Positions 47,035 to 55,954 of a stretch of DNA of 64,000 nucleotides are shown here, piece after piece. Every line of letters begins with the position of its first letter. Positions within the stretch are counted from its first letter, which is position 1. This DNA comes from Zeimonas sp003577305 (GTDB lineage Bacteria > Pseudomonadota > Gammaproteobacteria > Burkholderiales > Burkholderiaceae_E): contig SZOX01000020.1 of assembly GCA_030263385.1 (NCBI GenBank), positions 85,448-149,447 of the forward strand, given 5' to 3'. Below the pieces are notes generated by a model, which was not told the origin of the DNA, did no database searches, and saw nothing but the letters and a program-made list of their open reading frames with translations. The translations under genes were made by a program, and so were the position numbers.

Positions 47035-49116
47035 TCAGGCCGGCCGCGTCGGCGAAGCGACGGTGAAACCGACCTCCACGCCACCGGCGATGTCGCGAGC
47101 GAAGGCGTGGCCGCCGTGGAACTCGGCCACGAGCCGCACCAGGTACAGCCCCAGGCCGAGGTGCGCCTCACCGGCGCCGCGGCGCTCGCGAATCGACACC
47201 ATCGAGTCGAACAGGTTGTCGCGCATCGCGCGCGGCAGCGGCGGTCCCTCGTTGCGCACCGAGAACACCCAGCGCTCGTGCCGTGGCCCGTCGGGGTCGT
47301 GGTCGCGCCGCAGCGACAGCACGATCGGCGAGCCCGGCGAGGCGAAGTCGGCCGCGTTGCCGACCAGCTTGTCGAGCGCCTGCACGATCGCCTCGGGAAC
47401 CACCGGGCACGGCGCTGCACCGGCGGCGCAGTCGAGCACGAACTCGCGCGCCGCGAACGCGCTGCGATAGCCCTCGGCGCAGGCGCTCAGCAATGCGGCC
47501 AGGTCCACCGTCTCGAGCCGGCTTTGCGCGAGCATCGCCTCCAGGCTCGACGCCTCGCCCATGCTCGCGACGATCCGCTCGAGCCGCTGCGCTCCGTCGC
47601 GCGCGCGCCCGAGGTAGGCCTCGCGATCGCCTGGGTCCGACTCGCCGGCCAGGTTGTCCAGCGACGAGCGCACCACCATGATCGGCGTGCGCAGTTCGTG
47701 GACCAGGCGCGCGCGCAGGTTGCCCACGTATTGCTGATGCTGGCGCAGCCGCTCGAGCACGTTCGCGTGGCTCTCGGCGAGCGCGCCGATCTCGTCGTGG
47801 ATCAGCGGCGCGCGGATGCCGCCCACCACGCGCCCGCGCGAATCGATCGCCTGCTCGGCCTGGCGGCGCAGGCGCACGACGCGCGCGACGGTCACCGATC
47901 CGACCGCCAGCAGCGCGAGCGCGCTGGCCGCCATCGCTGCCGCGGCGAGCAGCGCGAGGCGCTCGATCGCCGTGCGCGCCGCGCCGAGGCGCGAGCCGGT
48001 GTTCTCCTCGAGCACCAGTGCGCCGACGACCCGGTCGCCGACCCACAGCGGCTGCGCGCTCGTGAGCATCCAGACCGGCAGCCCCGCCTGGATCGCGATG
48101 CGCTCCGACTGCTGGGCAGCCACGCCGGAGAGCGCGCGGGTGAGCGGAGGAATCGCCGGGGTGCCGCCCGCGGGAGACTCGTCGAGGAAGCGCTCGGGGC
48201 GCAGGCTCAGCGTGGCTGCCAGCAGCCGGCGCGCGAGGCGCGACTGCCAGTCTTCGGCCGGCGGCGGTCCGGCGGACACGGTGCCCGACTGCGCCAGCAG
48301 CGCGCCGCTCGAATCGAACACCGAGACGCGGCCGCTGGCGCGCGCCAGGCCGCGCACTGCATCGGCCCACAGCGCGGGCCGGCGATCCCGGCGCGTGGCC
48401 GCGGCGAACGGGCGCACCGGCGCGAGCAGGCCGGAATCGGCCTGGCCCTCGATGCGGCGCGAGCCCAGGTAGTCGACGTCGATGATCCTCACCCGCAGCA
48501 GCGCCGGCTCGGTGTCGAAGCCGATCTCCGCGATCCAGCCGCCCGGGCGCTCGACCGGCTGCACGCGCCGCGTCTGCATGGCTGCCGGCTCGGGGCCGAA
48601 GTCGACCAGCAGTTCGTCGCCCGCGAGCCTGACGCCGTCGCGGATCTCCGGCACGACCAGGCGCTCGTCGTCGGCGTCGACCAGCAGGAAGAACTTGCCC
48701 GGCTGCTCATGTGAACGGGCCGCCGCGAGGCGCACGCGCAGCACCGAGGCGACCGTGCCGTCGGGAGCGCGCATCGGCAGGGCGCGGCCGGGCACTTCGA
48801 GCCACTCGCCCGCGCGCTGGTCCACGATCACGTCGGCGAGCAACTCGACCGGAAGCGGCTCGACGCCGGCACGACGATCGAGGCCGGGCGATGCGGCCTC
48901 GAACAGCTCGCGGCGCTCGTGCAGCGTGGCCGCCAGGTTGCGCGCCGCCTGCGCCTGGTTCTCGAGCCGCTCGTTGCGCGCGAGCTCGGTCATCACCTCG
49001 GCGAAACGCAGGCCGATCACCGGCAGTGCGAGCATCGGCAGCATCGCCAGCGCGAGCGTGAACCGCAGGCCCAGCGGCAGGCGCCAGCGACGCACGCTAC
49101 GTCGCGCTTGCCCCAT
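47035..49116 (-). CDS. Sensor histidine kinase resembling PdsS (proteobacterial sortase-system kinase)
   Basis: 693 residues: membrane segments near 17-37 and about 400-425, a large periplasmic sensor region between them with Trp/Arg-rich strands (VRIIDVDYLGSRRIEG, SVFDSSGALLAQSG), HAMP, H-box RLVHELRTPIMVVRSSLDNL with His473, and ATPase motifs (VGNAADFA, LGLGLYLVRLVAEFHGG). The length, large sensor and H-box fit the kinases of the proteobacterial dedicated sortase system. No sortase is in this window. Its start overlaps the regulator stop by 20 bases. Confidence 0.75.
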   Translation of the reverse strand: MGQARRSVRRWRLPLGLRFTLALAMLPMLALPVIGLRFAEVMTELARNERLENQAQAARNLAATLHERRELFEAASPGLDRRAGVEPLPVELLADVIVDQRAGEWLEVPGRALPMRAPDGTVASVLRVRLAAARSHEQPGKFFLLVDADDERLVVPEIRDGVRLAGDELLVDFGPEPAAMQTRRVQPVERPGGWIAEIGFDTEPALLRVRIIDVDYLGSRRIEGQADSGLLAPVRPFAAATRRDRRPALWADAVRGLARASGRVSVFDSSGALLAQSGTVSAGPPPAEDWQSRLARRLLAATLSLRPERFLDESPAGGTPAIPPLTRALSGVAAQQSERIAIQAGLPVWMLTSAQPLWVGDRVVGALVLEENTGSRLGAARTAIERLALLAAAAMAASALALLAVGSVTVARVVRLRRQAEQAIDSRGRVVGGIRAPLIHDEIGALAESHANVLERLRQHQQYVGNLRARLVHELRTPIMVVRSSLDNLAGESDPGDREAYLGRARDGAQRLERIVASMGEASSLEAMLAQSRLETVDLAALLSACAEGYRSAFAAREFVLDCAAGAAPCPVVPEAIVQALDKLVGNAADFASPGSPIVLSLRRDHDPDGPRHERWVFSVRNEGPPLPRAMRDNLFDSMVSIRERRGAGEAHLGLGLYLVRLVAEFHGGHAFARDIAGGVEVGFTVASPTRPA

Positions 49117-49807
49117 TGCGCTCGACGAAGCGATAACCGAGCCCGTAGACGGTCTCGATCGCGTCGAAGGCAGGGTCGACCGCCTCGAACTTGCGCCGGA
49201 TGCGCTTGACGTAGGACGTGACCGTCTGGTCGTCCACCGTCAGGTTGGCTTCGCGCATCAGCGCGTCGCGATCCTTCACGTGGCCCGGATGCCGCGCCAG
49301 CGCGTGCAGCATCCAGAACTCGGTCACCGTCAGTTCGATCGGATGGTCGCGCCAGTGGGCCTCGAAGCGCGGAACGTCGAGCCGCAGCGCGCCGCGCACC
49401 AGCTGCTCGGCCGCTCCCTGCGGCTGAGCGAGCGCATCGACGCGGCGAAACAGCGCGGTGACGCGCGCCAGCAGGTGCGGCAGGCTCACGTTCTTCGTGA
49501 GGTAGTCGTCGGCGCCCAGTCGCAGCCCGGAGACGATGTCGATCTCGGAATCGCGCGCCGACAGGATCAGGATCGGCAACGCAGGAGCGCGCTCGCGCAA
49601 CCAGCGACACAGCTCGAAGCCGCCGTCCGGCTCGTCGCCCAGCCCGATGTCGATGATCGCCATGTCGGGCAGCCGCGACCCGAACGCCGCCTGTGCCTCG
49701 CGCCGCTCGGCGAAGCCCTGCACCTCGAAGCCCTGGCGAGCCAGCGCATCGCGCAGATTCTCGCGAATGGCGGGTTCGTCCTCGACGATGGCGATGCGCC
49801 GGCTCAT
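49097..49807 (-). CDS. Response regulator resembling PdsR
   Basis: 236 residues: receiver with Asp53 (DMAIIDIGLGDEPDGGFELC) and a winged-helix domain with LTVTEFWMLHALARHPGHVKDR and DDQTVTSYVKRIRRKF. The GLGDE-DGGFELCR-LR and SGLRLGADDYLTK-SLPHLLAR stretches are characteristic of the sortase-associated PdsR subgroup. It should be activated by the kinase encoded directly downstream. Promoter lies within 49808-49992, shared with the small divergent gene. Confidence 0.85.
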   Translation of the reverse strand: MSRRIAIVEDEPAIRENLRDALARQGFEVQGFAERREAQAAFGSRLPDMAIIDIGLGDEPDGGFELCRWLRERAPALPILILSARDSEIDIVSGLRLGADDYLTKNVSLPHLLARVTALFRRVDALAQPQGAAEQLVRGALRLDVPRFEAHWRDHPIELTVTEFWMLHALARHPGHVKDRDALMREANLTVDDQTVTSYVKRIRRKFEAVDPAFDAIETVYGLGYRFVERNGASAT

Positions 49808-49992
49808 GCGCGCAATGTAGCGCAAAGGCCTGCAGGGCCCGGGGAATGCGGCCCCGATGCGGCCCTCATGTCGGCGAAATGCCCGAATCGTGCCGGCTTC
49901 GGCCCGATTCGCGCCCGCGCCGCGACCTGCCCGGAGGCGTGAAATCGACACCATCGCGGCGCGATGCCGCGGCCGCACAGGAGCAGGCGCAG

Positions 49993-50160
49993 ATGTCCCG
50001 CAACCTCGTCACCGATCCGGTTCCCGAGCTCGACCCCGCAGCGCACTTCGACTGGCGCGAATGGCTGGCCTTCGCGGGCTCGGTGCTCGGAACCGCGTTG
50101 TTCGTGTCGGTCGTGCTGGGCGCGCTGGTGCTGGTGATCAACAGCAGCGCGATCAGTTGA
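49993..50160 (+). CDS. 55-residue single-pass membrane protein
   Basis: Short protein with a polar N-terminus (residues 1-25) and one strong membrane segment (LAFAGSVLGTALFVSVVLGALVLVI, about 26-50). An AGGAG lies 12 bases upstream of ATG 49993. It is divergent from the PdsR-like gene and its last bases overlap the end of the convergent YecA gene. No family recognised; it could be a small regulator or subunit of the envelope. Confidence 0.6.
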   Translation: MSRNLVTDPVPELDPAAHFDWREWLAFAGSVLGTALFVSVVLGALVLVINSSAIS

Positions 50161-50884
50161 CCTCGACCCGGGGCCCGCGCCCGCAGCAGACCTTGTACTT
50201 GCGGCCGCTGCCGCAGGGGCAGGGCTCGTTGCGGCCCACCTTGGGCTTCTCGCGACGCACCGTGGACACGCGCAGCGCCTGCGGCGCCGTGCCCGCCCGC
50301 CGATAGGGCCGGAAGAACTCGTGAATGTCGCCGAGGTCGGCGATCATCGTGTCGATCAGCGCCTCGCGTTCGCGCCGCGGCATCGGCCGTGCGCCGGGCT
50401 CGTCGTCGAGCGTGGCGGCCAGCGCCTCGATCGCGTCGAGCACGTCGCCGAATTCCTTCTCGGCGAGCATCGCTTCCCAGCTTTCCGGCATCAGTTCGAC
50501 CGCACGCAGGAAGCCCACGGCCCAGGCGCTGCCGTCGGGCGCGCCCCGTTCGTCGTAGGCCAGCACCGGCGCGAACCCGCCCGCGTCGAGCGCCGCGGCC
50601 ACGGCGCGTGCGTGGCGCCGCACGAGCGACACCAGTTCGCCGGGCCCGGCGTTGCCGGGCGGCGCTTCGATGCCGGCGCGCCCGAGGCCGAAGACCTCCG
50701 GAAGATAGTCGTCGGCGCCGATCGGTTCGGGCGCGCAGGCGAGCGCGGCGAGAAAACCGTCGAGCTCCTCGACGATCATCGCCTCGTCGTTGTCGAGCTC
50801 TGCGAGCAGGCGATCGAGACGGTCGAAATCGGCATCGGCGAGCGCAACGCGCTCGGCTTCGCTGGCGGCGGCATCGATGATCAT
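50153..50884 (-). CDS. YecA/UPF0149 family protein with C-terminal SEC-C motif
   Basis: 243 residues. The N-terminal helical UPF0149 domain (about 15-185; LDGFLAALACAPEPI, FLRAVELMPESWEAML) is followed by a SEC-C zinc motif GRNEPCPCGSGRKYKVCCG (about 217-235), as at the C-terminus of SecA. YecA-like proteins bind ribosomes and may aid export. It is followed upstream by a stretch with no clear gene. Confidence 0.88.
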   Translation of the reverse strand: MIIDAAASEAERVALADADFDRLDRLLAELDNDEAMIVEELDGFLAALACAPEPIGADDYLPEVFGLGRAGIEAPPGNAGPGELVSLVRRHARAVAAALDAGGFAPVLAYDERGAPDGSAWAVGFLRAVELMPESWEAMLAEKEFGDVLDAIEALAATLDDEPGARPMPRREREALIDTMIADLGDIHEFFRPYRRAGTAPQALRVSTVRREKPKVGRNEPCPCGSGRKYKVCCGRGPRVEVN

Positions 50885-51457
50885 GGCGCGATCTTACGCG
50901 CGCCGCGGCCCCATCCCGGCCGCCCCCGGTTCGGGTGCGCAGGCTTCAGGCGCGCGCCCGCGAGCAGGCGCGCCGCGCGCTGCCCGCTCTTCGACATGAC
51001 CGGCGGGTCGGCCTCGGGCCGTTCGGCGCCCCTGTTGATCATCCGTGCCGGGGTTGATACGCTTCTCCCCGGGTTTCGCGCTGCCTGCGTAAGTGCAGGG
51101 GAATAGTCCCGAATTCTTGCAGGTAGCGCGAACACCCGTTCCCTGTCCGCGTACCTGATCCGACCGGCCATGTCCCGGTTCAGCCCCGCCAGTCGAGCGG
51201 GGGTCGCGCCCGGAGAGAAAGCGGTCAGCAGCTCGTTCACCACGTAGCTGCCACCGCAAGGCGCTGGTAAGGCTGTCGGCGATCGAGAAGTTGTCGGGTG
51301 AGCCGGAAGGGGCCGTGCGCTTCGTGAGTATCCGCAACGTACTCATGCCGGTATCGGTATTTCGAAGGCTGTGGCGCCTCCTCGTGCAGGCGCTCGCGCA
51401 CACCCGTCCCGGTCGCGGAACGAAACGCCTGTTGCGCACGACCTTCAGGGAGCAGCC
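50885..51457. other. Gene-poor stretch with atypical codon use
   Basis: No convincing gene. Open frames on both strands are short and use A/T-ending codons unlike the neighbours. On the minus strand a peptide from ATG 51346 (MSTLRILTKRTAPSGSPDNF...) runs on in a second frame from about 51250 (VVNELLTAFSPGATPARLAG...); the join is suggestive but unrecognised. Taken with the remnant at 51458 it may be degraded foreign, possibly phage, DNA. Confidence 0.45.
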
Positions 51458-51620
51458 ATGGCCACGACCCGAGCCACATTCAGTCCTCTGTGCGCTGAGT
51501 TCCCGGCCAGTAACGCGGCTGCGTTGATGACGGTCAACGCGCGCCCGTGCCTGCGTTCGACGACTCCACCGCCGAGACGTGCTACTGGACGTTCCCGTGG
51601 CCGCAGGGGTTCAGCGGCGC
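51458..51620 (+). pseudogene. Remnant of a phage virion structural gene, frameshifted and truncated
   Basis: From ATG 51458 (after AGGGAG) the frame reads MATTRATFSPLCAEFP then SNAAALMTVNARP; at about 51547 one G is missing, and the next frame continues VPAFDDSTAETCYWTFPWPQGFSG before homology ends. Repaired, the pattern NARPVxAFDxxTxExxYWTxxxPQGxxG is that of small phage structural proteins I recall from siphovirus-type genomes. Recognition is from memory, not a search. Codon use differs from the host. Confidence 0.5.
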
Positions 51621-51660
51621 GGCGCCCGCCGGGGCGCCGCACCGTTGTCGGCCGGCCGGC

Positions 51661-52227
51661 TCAGCTGCGCGCGGCGCCCGCCGCGCCGGCAGGCGCCGGA
51701 GCACCGCGGCGACCCTCGCCACCGGGGCCGAAGAAGCGCGGGCCACGCTGTTCCCGGCGCGCCTGGCGCTCGATCACCTTCGCCTGCTGCTCGGGGGTGA
51801 GCACGCGAAAGATCTCGTTCATGCCGCGCGCACGCAGTTGCGCCATCGTGCTCATCGCCTGCGCGCTGCGATCGGTGAGCGCCTTGGCCTTCGCTTCGTC
51901 GTAGTCGTTCGACAGCGCGAGCTTCGACAGTTCGGCCCGCGTGGCGTGCAGGATCTTGCGCTGCTCGCGCATCGCCGGCTCGTTGGCGTGCCGCACGGCA
52001 AAGATCCTGTCGCGCTGCGCGTCGGTGAGATCGAGCCCGCGCAGGAACGCGCCGCCCATCGTCGCCCGCTCGCCGAAGCCGCCGTGGCGCGCGTGCGCGT
52101 AGTGGAAGCCGCCGGCGCGCATGCCCGCTGCGTCACCGCCCGGCGCGCCCTGCGCCGCGGCGAGGAACGGAACGGCCACAGCGACGCCTGCGGCGGCGGC
52201 GATGGCGGCGATTCGTGCTTTCTTCAT
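51661..52227 (-). CDS. CpxP/Spy-family periplasmic protein (LTxxQ motifs)
   Basis: 188 residues. Signal peptide about 1-26 (ARIAAIAAAAGVAVAVPFLAAAQG), then a helical domain with two LTxxQ motifs: LDLTDAQRDRIF (about 65-76) and VLTPEQQAKVIERQ (about 142-155). Members are envelope chaperones or sensors; CpxP restrains the CpxA kinase. It is divergent from the cpxRA-like pair and shares a region with a CpxR-type box, so it is probably its target. The C-terminal tail is Gly/Ala/Pro-rich. Confidence 0.87.
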   Translation of the reverse strand: MKKARIAAIAAAAGVAVAVPFLAAAQGAPGGDAAGMRAGGFHYAHARHGGFGERATMGGAFLRGLDLTDAQRDRIFAVRHANEPAMREQRKILHATRAELSKLALSNDYDEAKAKALTDRSAQAMSTMAQLRARGMNEIFRVLTPEQQAKVIERQARREQRGPRFFGPGGEGRRGAPAPAGAAGAARS

Positions 52228-52358
52228 CGTGAACTCCTTCGTTCGGGCCTTCGCCCGGATACTCGTCGAATCGGCCGGGCGGCTGCCCGGCTGGCCGGAA
52301 ACCGTCCCGGCACGCCCGCAGGTTGCGCGCGCCGCGCGTTAACCGTCGTTCGACAGGT

Positions 52359-52373
52359 GTAAACGTTGGTAAA
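52359..52373. promoter_or_regulatory. CpxR-type box
   Basis: GTAAA-CGTTG-GTAAA, exactly the tandem GTAAA-N5-GTAAA arrangement known for CpxR binding in enterobacteria. It lies 132 bases upstream of the CpxP-like start and 106 bases upstream of the response regulator, able to serve both divergent genes. Confidence 0.75.
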
Positions 52374-52478
52374 GAAGCGCATCGCGATGCGTGCCGCAGG
52401 TTCCGGCGCCCGCGCCCGGCCGATATCATCGGGCCGATGCGCACGAGCCCGGGGCCGGTTCACACGCCCTGACCCACG

Positions 52479-53168
52479 ATGCCGAAAGTCCTCCTGGTCG
52501 ACGACGACGTCGAGCTGACCGAGCTGCTGCGCGAGTACCTGCAGCGCGAGGGCTTCGACACCGACGCCGTGCAAGACGGCGAGTCGGGGGTCGCGCGCGC
52601 GCTCGACGGCGACTACGACATCGTGGTGCTCGACGTCATGATGCCGAAGCTCGACGGCGTCGCGGCACTGCGCCGGATCCGCGCGGCGAGCCGCGTGCCG
52701 GTGCTGATGCTCACCGCCAGGGGCGACGACGTCGACCGCATCGTCGGGCTCGAACTGGGCGCCGACGACTACGTGCCCAAGCCGTGCACGCCGCGCGAGC
52801 TCGCCGCCCGGTTGCGCGCGATCCTGCGCCGCGCGCGCCCGGCCGCCGAGGCCGGCGGCGCCGACGAACCGCTGTCGGCCGGGCCGCTGTCGCTGTGGCC
52901 GGGACGGCGCCTTGCGCAGTGGCGCGGCGAGGCGCTGGCGCTGACCAGCACCGAGTTCAGCCTGCTCGAAGCGCTCGTGCGCCAGGCCGGTCGGGTCGTC
53001 GGCAAGGCCGAGTTGTCGGAGCAGGCGCTGGGCCGGCCGCTGGCACGCTTCGATCGCAGCATCGACGTCCACGTGAGCAGCCTTCGCCAGAAGCTCGGCC
53101 AGCGCGACGACGGACGCTCGTGGATCGAGACGGTGCGCGGGCGCGGCTACCAGTTCCTGCTCGACTGA
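52479..53168 (+). CDS. CpxR-like response regulator
   Basis: 229 residues: receiver with Asp52 (DYDIVVLDVMMPKLDG) and switch Lys (DDYVPKPCTPREL), then an OmpR-type winged helix (LTSTEFSLLEALVRQAGRVVGK ... IDVHVSSLRQKLG). The cysteine and proline in PKPCTPREL match CpxR more than other OmpR-type regulators. The adjacent GTAAA box and the CpxP-like gene support the assignment. Confidence 0.88.
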   Translation: MPKVLLVDDDVELTELLREYLQREGFDTDAVQDGESGVARALDGDYDIVVLDVMMPKLDGVAALRRIRAASRVPVLMLTARGDDVDRIVGLELGADDYVPKPCTPRELAARLRAILRRARPAAEAGGADEPLSAGPLSLWPGRRLAQWRGEALALTSTEFSLLEALVRQAGRVVGKAELSEQALGRPLARFDRSIDVHVSSLRQKLGQRDDGRSWIETVRGRGYQFLLD

Positions 53169-53169
53169 G

Positions 53170-54576
53170 ATGGGCCGGCTGTTCTGGAAGTTCTTCCTCG
53201 CGTTCTGGCTCGCGCTGCTGCTGGCCGGGGCCGCGGTCGGCACGCTCGTCTGGCTGCACCAGCAGCGCAGCGTGCGCGAGGAACCGGTGCTGGCTGCGGG
53301 CCCGCGCGCAGCGCTCGCGCTGCAGGCGGCCTCTGCCACGCTGCGTCACGGCGGCGAGCCGGCGTTGCGCGCGCTGCTCGACGACGCCGCACCGCCGTGG
53401 AACGCGACGATCGTCTATGCGGTGGATCGCCACGGGCGCGACCTGCTCGGCCGCGCGGTGCCGGCCGATGCGCTGGAGCGGGCGCGCCGGCTCGCCGCCG
53501 GCCCCGCGACACCGCGGGCGGCTCGGGTCGTGCGCGTCGACGAAGCGAGCGGGTTGCTGCTGTTCGTGCCCTTCGCGGCCGACGGCACGATCCGGCCGAT
53601 GCCGCGCCCCGCCCGGTTCGGCCGGGCACCGGCACGGTTTCCGCCGTTGCTGCTCGCGGCGATCGGCCTGATCGCCAGCGTCGCGTTCAGCGCGCTGCTG
53701 GCGTGGTCGCTCACGCGGCCGATCCGTCATCTGCGCAGCGCGGTCGCCGCGTTTTCCGAAGGCCGGCTCGAGACTCGGGTCGCGCCGCTGGTGGGCGGGC
53801 GCGGCGACGAGCTGGCCGAACTGGGGCGCGACTTCGACCGGATGGCGCAGCAGTTGCAGCAACTGCTCGCCTCGCAGCGCCGCCTGCTGCACGACGTCTC
53901 GCACGAACTGCGCTCGCCGCTGGCGCGCCTGCAGGCCGCCGTGGGGCTGGCACGGCAGAACCCCGAGCGGATACCGGCAATGCTCGGGCGGATCGAGCGC
54001 GACGCGAACCGGCTCGACGAACTGGTCGGCGAGTTGCTCGCGCTCGCGCGGCTCGAGGCGGGTCAGGCGCTTCCCGAGCCGCAGTCGGTCGACCTGGTCG
54101 AACTGGCGGCGGCGATCGCCGACGACGCGCGCTTCGAGGCGCGCGCGAGCGGGCGCGACCTCGCGTTCACCGCCGCCGGCCCGGCCGTCTCGAGCGCCCG
54201 CGCCGAGTTGCTGCACCGGGCATTCGAGAACGTGATCCGCAATGCGGTCAGGTACACCTCCGAGGGCAGCGTCGTCGAAGTGGCCGCGGGGCCGACGGGC
54301 ACCGGCCAGGCCTTCGTGCTGACGGTGGCCGACCGCGGCCCCGGCGTGCCGGCGGCGGAGCTGGACGCGATCTTCGAGCCCTTCCACCGGGGACGCAGCG
54401 GCGCAGCCGACGACGGCTTCGGGCTGGGCCTGGCGATCGCCCGGCGCGCGATCGCGGCCCATCGCGGACGCATCGCAGCGCGCAACCGCGACGGCGGCGG
54501 ACTGGTCGTCGAGATCGAATTGCCGCTCGCCGCCCCGCACGCCGGCGCCAGGGCGCAAGGCGGCGTCAGCGGCTGA
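53170..54576 (+). CDS. CpxA-like sensor histidine kinase
   Basis: 468 residues: membrane segments at about 8-30 and 158-182, a periplasmic domain between them, HAMP (LAWSLTRPIRHLRSAV), H-box LLHDVSHELRSPLARLQ with His245 and ATPase motifs NVIRNAVRYTS, DRGPGVP and GFGLGLAIARRAI. It should sense envelope stress and phosphorylate the regulator encoded one base upstream. Confidence 0.88.
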   Translation: MGRLFWKFFLAFWLALLLAGAAVGTLVWLHQQRSVREEPVLAAGPRAALALQAASATLRHGGEPALRALLDDAAPPWNATIVYAVDRHGRDLLGRAVPADALERARRLAAGPATPRAARVVRVDEASGLLLFVPFAADGTIRPMPRPARFGRAPARFPPLLLAAIGLIASVAFSALLAWSLTRPIRHLRSAVAAFSEGRLETRVAPLVGGRGDELAELGRDFDRMAQQLQQLLASQRRLLHDVSHELRSPLARLQAAVGLARQNPERIPAMLGRIERDANRLDELVGELLALARLEAGQALPEPQSVDLVELAAAIADDARFEARASGRDLAFTAAGPAVSSARAELLHRAFENVIRNAVRYTSEGSVVEVAAGPTGTGQAFVLTVADRGPGVPAAELDAIFEPFHRGRSGAADDGFGLGLAIARRAIAAHRGRIAARNRDGGGLVVEIELPLAAPHAGARAQGGVSG

Positions 54577-54613
54577 CGCGAGCGCCCGGGAGCGCCCGGT
54601 CTGCAACGGCGCC

Positions 54614-55933
54614 TCAGCCGAGCGCGACCGGTCGCAGCGCCGGGCCGCGGCGCACGCGTCCGAGCAGCCACAGCGCGATCGACACGTTCAGCAGGTTCCA
54701 GCCGATGCCGTTCACGAACGCGGCGTCGTACGAACCGGTCAGGTCGAAGATCGCGCCCGACATCCAGCCGCCCAGCGCCATGCCGAACAGGGTCGCGGTG
54801 AGCACGGTTCCGACGCGCATCGCGGCGTCTTCGGGCGCGAAGTACTCGCGGACGATGATCGCGTACGAGGGCACGATGCCGCCCTGGAACAGCCCGAACA
54901 GCGCCGAGATCACGTACAGCGAGACGAGCGAATCGAAGGGCAGGAAGAGCAGCAGCGCGACGCCCTGCAGCGTGGAGCCGAGCAGCAGCGTGCGCAGCCC
55001 GCCGATGCGGTCGCAGATCATGCCCGAGACGAGCCGGCTGACGATGCCGAAACCGAACATCAGCGAGAGCATCTGCGCGCCGCGCGCCGCGCCGTAGCCG
55101 AGGTCGCCGCAGTACGCGACGATGTGGACCTGCGGCATCGACATCGCCACGCAGCAGGCGACGCCCGCAATGCACAGCAGCGTCTGCAGCGCGGCGGGCG
55201 ACAGCCCGATCGCGGTGCGCGCGCCCCCGGCTGCAGCGACGCCCGTGGCCGGCGCGGGCACCGCTGCGGTTGCGGCCGCGGCCACGCCAATGGCCGACTC
55301 GCGCGGCGCGGCGCCGGCCGACTGCGTTGGCAACCCGCGTGCGTCCGACGCGGGCTGCCTGCGTCGCCTCAGCATCGCGGCCAGCGGCAGCATCGTCGCG
55401 AGGCAGAACGCGCCGATGCCGATGTAGGTCTGGCGCCACCCGACCGTGCCGACGAAGTGCTCGACGATCGGCGGCCACAGGGTGCCCGCCAGGTAGTTGC
55501 CGCTGGCGCAGATCGCCACCGCGATGCCGCGCCGGCGCACGAACCAGAACGAGATGTCGGCAACCAGCGGACTGAAGGTCGCCGAACTGCCCAGCATGCC
55601 GATCAGCAGGCCGTGCGCGATCGCGAAGCCGGTGAGGCTTTGCGCCGAGGCGGCGGCAAAGCATCCGAGCGCGAGCGACACCGCGCCGATCGTGAGCGGG
55701 ACGGCAACCCCGTATCGATCGGTGAGACGCCCCATCAGGATGCCGCCGATGCCGAAACCGATCAGGGTCGTCATGTACGGCAGCGACGCGCCGCCGCGGG
55801 CAAGTCCGAAATCCGCCTGCACCGCGGGCAGCACCACGACCACGATGTACATGCCGCAGCCGCCGATCGTCGCCAGCGCGAGGCTCACCCAGAGCCGGAA
55901 CCAGGCGTGGCGGGAATCGGGATCGGGAGGCAT
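54614..55933 (-). CDS. Major facilitator superfamily transporter
   Basis: 439 residues with twelve predicted membrane segments in two halves separated by an Ala/Pro-rich cytoplasmic loop (about 190-240). The MFS motif GRLTDRYGVAVPL lies after segment two and SGMICDRIGGLRTLLLG in the second half. The overall type recalls monocarboxylate/oxalate-formate-type MFS importers; the substrate is unknown. It is 21 bases downstream of the helicase on the same strand. Confidence 0.85.
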   Translation of the reverse strand: MPPDPDSRHAWFRLWVSLALATIGGCGMYIVVVVLPAVQADFGLARGGASLPYMTTLIGFGIGGILMGRLTDRYGVAVPLTIGAVSLALGCFAAASAQSLTGFAIAHGLLIGMLGSSATFSPLVADISFWFVRRRGIAVAICASGNYLAGTLWPPIVEHFVGTVGWRQTYIGIGAFCLATMLPLAAMLRRRRQPASDARGLPTQSAGAAPRESAIGVAAAATAAVPAPATGVAAAGGARTAIGLSPAALQTLLCIAGVACCVAMSMPQVHIVAYCGDLGYGAARGAQMLSLMFGFGIVSRLVSGMICDRIGGLRTLLLGSTLQGVALLLFLPFDSLVSLYVISALFGLFQGGIVPSYAIIVREYFAPEDAAMRVGTVLTATLFGMALGGWMSGAIFDLTGSYDAAFVNGIGWNLLNVSIALWLLGRVRRGPALRPVALG

Positions 55934-55954
55934 GAAAGGGCGGTCAGCGAGAGG

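Noticed and set aside
51291..51527. 78-residue plus-strand open frame
   Set aside because: Starts at TTG without a ribosome site, no recognisable content, and overlaps the better-supported phage remnant in another frame.
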